Translations under genes and position numbers: made by a program
Part shown: piece by piece, positions 1 through 6,642 of the stretch
How positions within the stretch are numbered: position 1 is the stretch's first letter
Layout of the letters: each line of letters opens with the position of its first letter
From: Bacteroidales bacterium M3
GTDB taxonomy: Bacteria; Bacteroidota; Bacteroidia; Bacteroidales; Muribaculaceae
Reading direction: 5' to 3'
NCBI GenBank assembly: GCA_001689445.1
Contig: LUJN01000020.1
Location: 1-64,000, forward strand
DNA length: 64,000 nt
The notes under the pieces: generated by a model
What the model saw: only the letters and a program-made list of their open reading frames with translations
What the model was told of the DNA's origin: nothing
The model's database searches: none

Positions 1-9
1 TTTGCTTTG

Positions 10-310
10 CTTAAGTGAACAGCATTGGGACGCTACCTGTAGCGTCCGCCAATCGTCCATATACCAAGATATTATCCGCGGACGTTCCAGGGAACGTCCC
101 TACATCTCAAGCCAATCGGCGAGTTTTGAAACACCCCCTTATTTTCCCATCCCAAGTCCTTAAGTGAACAGCATTGTGTAGCGTCCCTACTCCTTTATCT
201 GCAATCTATCGGGTCTTGCAACATCCCCTCTACCTCACCTTAAGTGAACAGCATTAGGTAGCGTCCCTACTCTTTTAGTGACAATCTATCTGGCTTTGCA
301 ACCCCCTCTT
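10..310. repeat. Tandem 80-bp repeat running into the tatC 3' end
   Basis: The 17-bp word CTTAAGTGAACAGCATT starts at 10, 159 and 239. The last two copies are followed by closely similar text (GTAGCGTCCCTACTC, then CAATCTATC, then TTGCAAC), giving a unit of about 80 bp. The final unit reaches to about 310 and so contains the tatC stop codon (286-288) and its last six or so codons. The first unit is interrupted by the hairpin pair at 28-103. There is no gene between 1 and 285. Confidence 0.8.
28..103. repeat. Paired GTAG-type hairpin repeats
   Basis: There are two small palindromes: GGACGCTAC-CT-GTAGCGTCC at 28-47 and GGACGTTCC-AG-GGAACGTCC at 80-99, the latter preceded by CGC and followed by CTAC. 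They share the frame seen at 33284 and 41420 (GTAG, 9-nt word, two or three loop bases, complementary word, GCG), but the words differ. They look like REP-type intergenic elements. Confidence 0.65.
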
Positions 311-1098
311 TTCCGTTTCCGCTCCGTGACCCTCACCACCCTGATGCTCACCTCATAGAGCAGGTAGAGCGGCACAGCGACCAAAACGAGGGTCATCACG
401 TCGGGCGGCGTGATTATCGCCGCGACAAGGCATATGACGAGAAAAGCATACTGCCGGTAGCGTGTCAAGAACGAGGATTGGATAAATCCCATCTTGCCGA
501 GCATCCACGCAATGACAGGGAGCTGGAACACCAATCCCATCAGCAGTGTGAGCGTGACAAAGGTGGATATGTAGCTGTCGAGCGTTATGGTGCTGTGCAC
601 CTTGTCGGCTACGGAATATGTGCCGAGAAACCTGAATGATATCGGAAACAGCACATAGTAGCTCATCAACACTCCCGCGACAAACAGCAGATAGACCACA
701 GCCACCACCCGCACCGAATATTTCCTCTCGCTTTCAAGCAGGGCCGGGGAGACAAACCGGAACAGCTCATACAGTATGAATGGCGAGGCACACAGCAGAC
801 CGAGGTATAGCGATGTAGACATGTGGGTCATAAACTGGCTCGACAGGTCGGTGGCGATGAGGTCGACGTGAAACTCCTCAAACCGAAACTGCGGGTCGAC
901 CATGCGGCACATCACCTCAATCCATCGGTAGGTCACAAAGTCCCATTCGCTCGGCGCAAGCAGCAGCGCGAAAGTCAACTCCTTGAATGCAAAGATGACA
1001 CACGCCAGCGCTAATGTCACCCCCGCTACCCTTAGCAGCGACCCACGGAGGACTTCAAGATGTCCGCCGAAAGTCAGCAGCCGTTCATCGGATGCCAT
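286..1098 (-). CDS. tatC: Twin-arginine translocase subunit TatC
   Basis: Polytopic inner-membrane receptor of the Tat pathway, which moves folded proteins carrying an RR signal peptide across the cytoplasmic membrane. At 270 aa it has the family's length, with six hydrophobic segments. Family marks are the SPALLESERK stretch near residue 117 (the cytoplasmic-loop glutamate used in signal recognition), FQLPV, and ITPPDVMTL followed by LYEVSI near the C-terminus. It overlaps tatA by 14 bp, so the two are translationally linked. There is no tatB. The last codons lie in a tandem repeat, so the tail (GGCKAR) may have been remodelled by the repeat. It is the last gene of the run that begins with the CXXX-repeat peptide at 5688. 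Confidence 0.93.
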   Translation of the reverse strand: MASDERLLTFGGHLEVLRGSLLRVAGVTLALACVIFAFKELTFALLLAPSEWDFVTYRWIEVMCRMVDPQFRFEEFHVDLIATDLSSQFMTHMSTSLYLGLLCASPFILYELFRFVSPALLESERKYSVRVVAVVYLLFVAGVLMSYYVLFPISFRFLGTYSVADKVHSTITLDSYISTFVTLTLLMGLVFQLPVIAWMLGKMGFIQSSFLTRYRQYAFLVICLVAAIITPPDVMTLVLVAVPLYLLYEVSIRVVRVTERKRKRGGCKAR

Positions 1099-1336
1099 CG
1101 CGATCCTCTGATGTTTGGGTGGAGTTTTCTCGCGTCACATCGCCGTCATCGGTAACCGTATCGTCATGCTCCACGTGTGGCTCGGGATGGTCGCCCTCCC
1201 TCATCCCGTCCTTAAACTCGCGCACGCCCTTGCCAAGCCCGCGCATCATCTCGGGCAACTTCTTGCCGCCGACCAACAGCAGCGCGAGCCCTCCGATGAG
1301 GATAAGCTCCGTGGTCCCTATAAAACATATTATCAT
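1085..1336 (-). CDS. tatA: Twin-arginine translocase subunit TatA
   Basis: Pore-forming Tat component, 83 aa. The N-terminus is short, followed by one transmembrane helix (IGTTELILIGGLALLLVGG), the hinge KKLPEMMRGLGKG and an amphipathic helix ending REFKDG, then an acidic disordered tail. This matches TatA rather than TatB in length and hinge. ATG at 1336 is only 11 bp beyond the preceding stop, and the 3' end overlaps tatC. With no tatB in the window this would be a minimal TatAC translocase. Its place directly behind peptide-maturation genes whose substrate has an RR motif suggests a dedicated role. That link is inference. Confidence 0.92.
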   Translation of the reverse strand: MIICFIGTTELILIGGLALLLVGGKKLPEMMRGLGKGVREFKDGMREGDHPEPHVEHDDTVTDDGDVTRENSTQTSEDRDGIR

Positions 1337-1347
1337 AATCGCGTGAT

Positions 1348-1623
1348 TTATTCAGGTTCGACCAAGAAAATCCGGCAACTGTCAAAATCAATCTCCCAGT
1401 TGCCATTCTGCGAACTTTCCCATCGGTATTTGTCCGACATGCGGTTCCACCAGTCTTGAAACCGACCGGAGGTAATCCCCATGTCGGTCACAAGCCGTTC
1501 ATATAGCTCCTCGTTGTCGGGAGTCAATATCCGCGCAAGCTCGTTAAGCCCGTTGCGCCGCTCAAATAGCCTCTGTATCTCGTCGCGCTCCTCCTCGGTC
1601 ACGCGACCCACTTCTTTTCTCAT
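1348..1623 (-). CDS. Small CXXX-repeat modification-system protein
   Basis: A 91-residue, charged, soluble protein without cysteine-rich motifs beyond one Cys. It starts with a helical, arginine/glutamate-rich segment (EEERDEIQRLFERRNG) and has a C-terminal half containing FQDWWNRMSDKYRW. Size, position and character fit the small protein found with CXXX-repeat radical SAM loci in Bacteroidetes; the family assignment is from memory, and no molecular function is known to me. The start is taken at ATG 1623; a TTG at 1635 would add four residues. It lies 16 bp after the secreted protein gene and 11 bp before tatA, so it is surely in the same transcript. It could be a leader-binding or scaffold protein (inference). 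Confidence 0.6.
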   Translation of the reverse strand: MRKEVGRVTEEERDEIQRLFERRNGLNELARILTPDNEELYERLVTDMGITSGRFQDWWNRMSDKYRWESSQNGNWEIDFDSCRIFLVEPE

Positions 1624-1639
1624 TGTCAACTCCAAAAAT

Positions 1640-2041
1640 TTAGTCCTTTATCCGATACTCACTATATTCTCCATCGCTCCATGGGGAATGGCGTATGGTT
1701 CGGCGGTCTTTGGATATATAGAGGCTTCCACCTTTGAGGCCTGAAAGGCTTAGGTCTTGTGTGTAGAAATGCCATCCATTAACCATGCCTCCATATACAT
1801 CATAACCTTGTGCGACACTGAGTTGTGTGAAAATTGCTGTTGATTGACATCCAAAGCCCCAATTGGTATTCATGATGTATAGGAGAACATCTGGTTTGGT
1901 TGTATAGTCCTCAATGGTGACGCCACGGTTGTCGCATTTTCGGACGTAGGTATAGTTTGCCTTGTAGCCGTTAGGAAGTTGTGCAAACAGGTTGCCGGCT
2001 GAAATCATAGCCAACAGCAGGAAAAAGATTTTCAGTTTCAT
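1640..2041 (-). CDS. Secreted protein of unknown function in the CXXX operon
   Basis: 133 aa, with a clear Sec signal peptide (MKLKIFFLLLAMISAG, cleavage probably after LFA, residues about 18-20) and a mature domain of about 112 residues rich in Tyr, Gly and Ser with two cysteines. I recognise no domain. ATG 2041 lies two bases after the upstream stop; the in-frame TTG at 2047 is less likely. Being the only Sec-exported product among peptide-modifying genes and tatAC, it may act on or hold the peptide after export, for example as an immunity, chaperone or anchoring protein. That role is inferred from position only. Confidence 0.7.
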   Translation of the reverse strand: MKLKIFFLLLAMISAGNLFAQLPNGYKANYTYVRKCDNRGVTIEDYTTKPDVLLYIMNTNWGFGCQSTAIFTQLSVAQGYDVYGGMVNGWHFYTQDLSLSGLKGGSLYISKDRRTIRHSPWSDGEYSEYRIKD

Positions 2042-2043
2042 AT

Positions 2044-3006
2044 TCAATCATTTTTTATAAGGTTATCAAATGGATCGAGATAGTCTATCTCGGGTATGTC
2101 GGTGCTATTCAGCGTGGGGATATATTGCCGTAACCGCGAGAGCAGACGGAGGGAGGCGTTACGCTCGATATGTGACATGACACATTGTTCCCGCGATGGG
2201 GTGTTGACTTCCAATGTCAGTTTGCGGTTGAGCCACACACATCTCTTGCATTGGAACGCATCGCACGTGCGGCATATCGGCGCGTGGTCGAGGCGGTAAA
2301 GTTGTGGATTCTTGATGTCGGGACCATTCGATAAATCCCCGATGGAATAACCGTCCTCTCTTTCAAGATAGAGGGCGGGACATACATAAAACTTGCCGTC
2401 GGGGGCCAGTGTCACCGTTTCGTAGCCAGCGTTGCAGTTGTTCATGCCATCCAATAATATTCGGTCGGTTAGGATATTTACCTGCACTGCATGTCCTTTG
2501 CCGTATTCATCGACAATTCTATTGGAAAGTCGGTCGAGGAATAGCCCGTAGTCTTGTTCGTCATCCTTGGAGAATGTATCGATATCGGTATATACGATGC
2601 TTAGGCGGCTGACTCTTGGCAAGATGGCATATATCATACCCTCCTGTTCCATCAATTGGTGCAAAGTTGTCCTTATCACGTATGCCTGTCTCATATCGAA
2701 TGGGTAATAGTTGATTGACGCAAGAGTGTCAAAGACAACGACGTCAGCGGCGGCACGCAGCCCGTTGTCCTCGCATAGCGATGACACTATATCGGCATGG
2801 AAAGTCGGTGCGATAACGTCCTTGTAAGCTTGCGGCAATTCATAATCGGGATAGAGGAACTGGAGCGTCAGATTCTCTTTCATCGACCAAAATATAGCTT
2901 CGTTTAGTGTACTTAATGGCATTAAATTGGTCGAACCCCGATAGTCGGGATAATGGCAGAACGATGTCGAGCAATCGTCAAGCTGTATTAGCAAGTACTT
3001 CAGCAT
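2044..3006 (-). CDS. CXXX-repeat peptide maturase, SPASM-like without radical SAM motif
   Basis: 320 aa. The N-terminal two thirds lack the CxxxCxxC radical SAM signature, but the C-terminal third resembles a SPASM auxiliary-cluster domain: NAGYETVTLAPDGKFYVCPAL, then CRTCDAFQCKRC and a final EQC. This architecture (degenerate SAM barrel plus SPASM) matches the companion maturase of CXXX-repeat loci as I remember it. It may bind the precursor and hold one or two iron-sulfur clusters rather than do chemistry itself (inference). The ATG at 3006 is two bases past the stop of the radical SAM gene; a TTG at 3015 would overlap it. Confidence 0.72.
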   Translation of the reverse strand: MLKYLLIQLDDCSTSFCHYPDYRGSTNLMPLSTLNEAIFWSMKENLTLQFLYPDYELPQAYKDVIAPTFHADIVSSLCEDNGLRAAADVVVFDTLASINYYPFDMRQAYVIRTTLHQLMEQEGMIYAILPRVSRLSIVYTDIDTFSKDDEQDYGLFLDRLSNRIVDEYGKGHAVQVNILTDRILLDGMNNCNAGYETVTLAPDGKFYVCPALYLEREDGYSIGDLSNGPDIKNPQLYRLDHAPICRTCDAFQCKRCVWLNRKLTLEVNTPSREQCVMSHIERNASLRLLSRLRQYIPTLNSTDIPEIDYLDPFDNLIKND

Positions 3007-3008
3007 AT

Positions 3009-4229
3009 TTAGCAACTCTTTTGTGATACTTTATTTTTGAGCTTCTCATACTCATCCTTTCGGCCCTCAGCCTCAAGCCGTTGGTAGAGCTTGTTCCAAT
3101 AATAGTTGTTGGCTCTGACGCGGGCTTTGTGCATCTTGCATATCGCCGTTGAACGCTGATATACCGTAGGAGTTTCAGCCGCATCATAATTCTCGCCCTG
3201 ACACCATGCACACCCTTCAGCAACATCACAATCAATACATTCATCTGTTGACTGTGTGCATCTATCAAGTGTCAGGAATGGGCGGAGTTTATTTTTGTCA
3301 ATGCCATGGTAGACATCCCCGATAATCCATGCCCTCTTGTCGCGAAGCGAATACTGTGCAAAACGTGTGCACGGATATAGGTTGCCGGCAGCATCGATTG
3401 AGAGCATCTTGCCTGCGCCACACCAGTTACCGTTGTCCCTCTCCCTGTCAAGAGGTTTGCCAAGCCTCTCCATAAAGAATGAACAGGCATAGTCATGATA
3501 CAAATCGGCCTCGATAATTGCATCGGCCAGGGATATCAGTTGCTGTTCAAATAGTATGTCATCACCTACATTCCATACATCCTCAAAGACACAGTTTATA
3601 TTCACTTCATGTATTCCGAGTGAATAGAGGTGCAAAACGCTCTCCTTTATATATGGAATATCCGGGCTGCTTATGGTGACTTTTGTTGCCCCGAAAGGGA
3701 ATTGGGATAGCCAAAGGGGAATATTGCGCACCACATCGTCATAGCTGCCTTTTTCGTGGCCGTCACCTTTCCATATCCTGTTCATGTCATGCTTTTGTCG
3801 GGTGCCGTCGATTGTGATGCCTATGGACAGGTGATTGTGATTCTTCTTTATGAAATCCTGTACTTTTGCCGAGTCATAGTTTATGCCATTTGTGGAAAAA
3901 CTAAATCTATATGAGTCAAACCAATGGTGTCTTAGGCGAAACATTTCCATTTTGATATAATCACAAATGCGATCGATTAATTCAATTTCAAGAAATGGTT
4001 CACCTCCGATAAAATCCCATATGACGGATTCCTCGGGAAACTCGGCTTCATTGGAGAGTATCAGGTCTATGGCTCTTTTTGCAATATCCCATGACATCCT
4101 CTCTTTTTCATTTTTACCTACAAGGTAGCAATATTTGCAAGCGAGCTGACAGTCTTTTGTCACTATGAATGTGATGCTTTTTGCTGCGCCGTTGTTCCAG
4201 CCCTTGTCAGATGTCTTTATTGTGCTCAT
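3009..4229 (-). CDS. Radical SAM/SPASM peptide maturase 2, CXXX-repeat family
   Basis: 406 aa cytoplasmic iron-sulfur enzyme. The radical SAM motif is CQLACKYC (Cys 27, 31 and 34), followed by the FIGGEP motif at about residue 74. The C-terminal SPASM region has cysteines in NWCGAG, LYPCTRF, the run DRCTQSTDECIDCDVAEGC-AWC and ICKMH. It is expected to install S-adenosylmethionine-dependent modifications, such as thioether links, on the cysteine-repeat peptide. It shares many blocks with its upstream neighbour (ITFIVT, YCYLVGKN, CKMH/CRMH-KVRA-NYFWNKL type ends), so the two are duplicates. ATG at 4229 overlaps the stop of that gene by 4 bp (ATGA). Confidence 0.9.
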   Translation of the reverse strand: MSTIKTSDKGWNNGAAKSITFIVTKDCQLACKYCYLVGKNEKERMSWDIAKRAIDLILSNEAEFPEESVIWDFIGGEPFLEIELIDRICDYIKMEMFRLRHHWFDSYRFSFSTNGINYDSAKVQDFIKKNHNHLSIGITIDGTRQKHDMNRIWKGDGHEKGSYDDVVRNIPLWLSQFPFGATKVTISSPDIPYIKESVLHLYSLGIHEVNINCVFEDVWNVGDDILFEQQLISLADAIIEADLYHDYACSFFMERLGKPLDRERDNGNWCGAGKMLSIDAAGNLYPCTRFAQYSLRDKRAWIIGDVYHGIDKNKLRPFLTLDRCTQSTDECIDCDVAEGCAWCQGENYDAAETPTVYQRSTAICKMHKARVRANNYYWNKLYQRLEAEGRKDEYEKLKNKVSQKSC

Positions 4230-5347
4230 GTCTGTGTGGGTTCATTATACGAAAGTTTATTCCAGAAATAGTTTTTTGCACGTACTTTTGCATGATGCAT
4301 TCTGCAAGTTGATAATGATTGTTGATATATAGTCCCTGTATCGGATGAATCATAATTTTCGGCAGGGCAATTTTTGCATCCGCTAATTATGTCGCAGGTC
4401 GCACAAGACTTGGAACTTATGCGGTTACAAAAGGTCTGATATGGCCGCATAAGATTCCAGTCTATGCCTTGTCGGATATTTCCTATTGGACGAGCTTTCT
4501 TTTGCCGCAGGGAGAATTGGGCAAAACGTAGGCATGTGAAAAAATCGCCATTATAGTTGACCGATAATTTGAACAGGCCACATGGATTGTTATAGTGACA
4601 ATCGCTTGACTCAATTGGAACACCTATTGACCTGTCAAAGCAAGACAGGTAGACTTTGTGGAACAGGTTGTTATCGATTATGTAGTCAGCACACTTTATA
4701 AGTTCCTGTTCAAAAATCTCATCGTCCCCATTTTGCCAAACATCCTCTAAGACCGTGTTTACGTCAATAACGGTGATGTTCAGCGATATCAGATGCCTTA
4801 TGCTTTCGAAAACATATGGTAAATCATCATGGGAAATTGTCATTTTAGTGCCTTCAAGGGGAAATTGTTTTCTCCAAAGGGGAATAGATTGCACCACTGC
4901 TGAGTAGGAGCCTGTCCCGTTTTCGAATATCCGGCATGTGTCGTGCTTTTTTTGCGTCCCGTCAATGGAGATACTCATGTCAAGGTGATTTTGATATCTG
5001 AGTATGAACTGCTGGATTTTAGGGGAAGAATACAGGAGACCGTTTGTGGTTATTCGGATTCTATAATTCTCGGCCCATTTGTGCCCTATTTTTGTTGCTG
5101 CCGCAATTGAATATTCGACAATGCACTGTATAAGGTCTATTTCCAATAATGGTTCACCTCCGATGAAATCCAGTACCACCGATTCTTCCGAGTTTAGTCT
5201 CGGTTCCGAAAATACATAATCAATAGCCTTGGTGGCTACGTCAAGTGGCATCTTGTTGATGTCGTTTTTGCCAACAAGATAACAGTAGGTACACCGCAGC
5301 TGACAAGCCTCGGTGACAATAAAAGTTATTGTTCTTGCAGAGTTCAC
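4226..5347 (-). CDS. Radical SAM/SPASM peptide maturase 1, CXXX-repeat family
   Basis: 373 aa, with radical SAM cysteines at 15, 19 and 22 (CQLRCTYC), FIGGEP at about 62, and a SPASM C-terminus (CHYNNPCG, FTCLRFAQ, SCATCDIISGCKNC, STCRMHHAKV). No ATG precedes the motif in frame; the start is a GTG at 5347, unusual among its neighbours. It follows the precursor gene by 62 bp, which hold a 9-bp hairpin. It is paralogous to the next gene, and two diverged copies suggest division of labour, for instance on different positions or chemistries of the same peptide (inference). The electron donor is not in the operon; a flavodoxin is encoded upstream at 6154. Confidence 0.9.
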   Translation of the reverse strand: MNSARTITFIVTEACQLRCTYCYLVGKNDINKMPLDVATKAIDYVFSEPRLNSEESVVLDFIGGEPLLEIDLIQCIVEYSIAAATKIGHKWAENYRIRITTNGLLYSSPKIQQFILRYQNHLDMSISIDGTQKKHDTCRIFENGTGSYSAVVQSIPLWRKQFPLEGTKMTISHDDLPYVFESIRHLISLNITVIDVNTVLEDVWQNGDDEIFEQELIKCADYIIDNNLFHKVYLSCFDRSIGVPIESSDCHYNNPCGLFKLSVNYNGDFFTCLRFAQFSLRQKKARPIGNIRQGIDWNLMRPYQTFCNRISSKSCATCDIISGCKNCPAENYDSSDTGTIYQQSLSTCRMHHAKVRAKNYFWNKLSYNEPTQT

Positions 5348-5359
5348 GGTATTTGAATG

Positions 5360-5403
5360 ACAGACAGGGAGAAAATTAGGTTATCTTCTTCCTGCCTGTC
5401 TGT
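5360..5403 (-). promoter_or_regulatory. Hairpin between precursor and maturase genes
   Basis: In the minus-strand transcript, ACAGACAGG (5403-5395) pairs perfectly with CCTGTCTGT (5368-5360) across a 26-nt loop. No U-run follows, so it is unlikely to be a full terminator. It sits right after the precursor stop (5410) and 12 nt before the GTG of the first enzyme. It may protect the precursor mRNA end or limit readthrough, raising the peptide-to-enzyme ratio. Confidence 0.5.
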
Positions 5404-5409
5404 TTTTAG

Positions 5410-5688
5410 TTATCGTCCGTTGCAACTGCCGCTACAGCTTGAACGGCATGTATAAGAACAAGAACCCTTGCAGGTACTGTAGCACTGATTGTAGCAATTT
5501 GTCGAGCATCCTGTGCGGCATGTTCCCGTACATGCATCATGGCAGCTTGTTGAGGTGGATTCTGCCCCGCGGGCGATGATGGGCATGTTGGCCAAGGCGA
5601 TGGCTCCGAGGATGGGAAGGGCTTTCTTGGCTGCTTTTTTGAAGAATTGGCGGCGAGACTGCAATTCTTCCTCACTGTTTTCTTTCAT
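5410..5688 (-). CDS. CXXX-repeat radical SAM target peptide with Tat-type leader
   Basis: 92-aa precursor of a modified peptide. The last 44 residues contain 11 cysteines at 49, 53, 57, 61, 65, 69, 73, 77, 81, 85 and 89, every fourth residue without exception; the spacers are small or polar residues (HDA, TGT, RTG, STN, YNQ, YST, KGS, SYT, RSS, SGS, NGR). The leader carries SRRQFFK at 11-17, a near-consensus twin-arginine motif, then a lysine-rich stretch, a moderately hydrophobic core (ALPILGAIALANMPIIA, 23-39) and a possible cleavage site near ARG-AES. The maturation genes and tatAC follow on the same strand. The family is recognised; the final structure and function are not known. Confidence 0.93.
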   Translation of the reverse strand: MKENSEEELQSRRQFFKKAAKKALPILGAIALANMPIIARGAESTSTSCHDACTGTCRTGCSTNCYNQCYSTCKGSCSYTCRSSCSGSCNGR

Positions 5689-6153
5689 GATTCTCTATCA
5701 TCCCTATAGACTCTCCGGATTCAGGTTTACGTGGTGGTACAAAAAAAGCGCGAGGGTCTGTATCTGTTACCCGTCCCGCTTACAGAGGCTCTGGCATGTG
5801 CCCATCGGAGTTGAACGGGCAACGCGGAGCCTCACGCTGTATGATATGCCCATGGGGGCACGTTGCCCCTGGGATGTAGGTATATCATACCCGTGGCTGC
5901 CTATCGTTGACCCATTCTCGAACTCCGATACGAAACTGCCAGATTTCTGTAAGCCGAGAACAAGCGTCGATAAACGCCTTTTCATTATGTCTGCTTTCCC
6001 GCCCGCGTTACCCCATATCGGGACTCCGCAGACGATATGCGGTAGCAAAGTACTGCAAAAATTTTCAAATATGCAATACCCTATGAAAAAATGTGTAAAA
6101 ATCAATGTTGAACAAAATCGGTGTTACGCCGGGGGGAGCTGTCGGGCGCAAGG
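5689..6153. other. 465-bp gene-free region upstream of the CXXX operon
   Basis: It holds the nested palindrome at 5778-5954, an A7 run at 5741-5747 (T7 on the minus strand) and AT-rich sequence at 6050-6115, which is the likeliest place for the operon promoter. On the minus strand CATATTTG (plus 6067-6074) matches 7 of 8 bases of the -7 consensus, but no good -33 box is seen. If that is the promoter, the transcript has a leader of over 350 nt containing the whole palindrome. No convincing coding sequence is present. Confidence 0.5.
5778..5954. repeat. 177-bp nested inverted repeat
   Basis: Successive arms pair in order: GCTTACAGA 5778-5786 with 5946-5954; TCTGGCA 5790-5796 with 5937-5943; ATCGGAGTT 5804-5812 with 5921-5929; GGGCAACG 5817-5824 with 5905-5913 (one bulge); GTATGATAT 5839-5847 with 5882-5890; GGGGCA 5855-5860 with 5864-5869. 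The order is strictly nested around about 5862, so one RNA could fold into a single long rod. It could be a structured leader, a small RNA or a miniature palindromic element. Confidence 0.8.
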
Positions 6154-6579
6154 TTACAGCTCCAGGCGTGCGCCGGGTTGCCAGTCGATGTCGGGGTAGG
6201 AGGTGTGGAGGGCCTGCTCGGCGAGCTGGATGCCGCTTTCGTAGGAGGTGGCAAAGGGGAACACCGGCTTGCCCTTGAAGCCGTAGGTGTCGAGGAAGGT
6301 GTAGATGACTTTCGGGGGCATGAAGGCCCATATCGGGAAGCCGAGGTAGATGGCGTCATATTGTGACGGGTCGGGGAGGTCTTTCACTATGGCCGGACGA
6401 CACGCCGGGTCGGCCTGTTCTTTGGCGGCACGGCTCATCGGCTCGCCGTTGACGTCGGCGGGAGCATAAGGCTTGACAGGCTCGATGCGGTAGAGTTCGC
6501 CTCCCGTGGCTTGGGCTATCTCTTTGGCGGCACGCTCGGTGTGCCCGTTCTGTGAAAAATATGCGACAAGACTTTTCAT
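6154..6579 (-). CDS. Flavodoxin-family protein
   Basis: 141 aa, FMN-binding electron carrier. It opens with MKSLVAYFSQNGHTERAA, the phosphate-binding loop of flavodoxins, and has LGFPIWAFMPPKVIYTFLD and FPFATSYESG as the two later flavin-contacting segments. It is of the short flavodoxin type found in anaerobes; no transmembrane part or fused domain. ATG 6579. It is on the same strand as, and upstream of, the radical SAM operon but separated by 465 bp and a palindrome. Flavodoxins can reduce radical SAM clusters, so a role there is possible but unproven. The membrane-protein gene at 6643 ends 63 bp upstream and may share its transcript. Confidence 0.85.
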   Translation of the reverse strand: MKSLVAYFSQNGHTERAAKEIAQATGGELYRIEPVKPYAPADVNGEPMSRAAKEQADPACRPAIVKDLPDPSQYDAIYLGFPIWAFMPPKVIYTFLDTYGFKGKPVFPFATSYESGIQLAEQALHTSYPDIDWQPGARLEL

Positions 6580-6642
6580 GAGTTACAATGATTTACATTA
6601 TAACACATCTGAAAGCCATTGTGATTGCTCCCCGATGGGAAA

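Noticed and set aside
1..310. CRISPR array
   Set aside because: The repeats are three copies of a 17-bp word in about 80-bp units with similar, not unique, spacers, and no cas genes are near.
5778..5954. Retron-like non-coding RNA
   Set aside because: The long inverted structure recalls one, but no reverse transcriptase gene is anywhere in the window.
5767..6105. Open frame of 112 codons on the minus strand upstream of the CXXX precursor
   Set aside because: It runs through the nested palindrome, has no recognisable protein features and no sensible composition. The DNA is better explained as a structured non-coding region.
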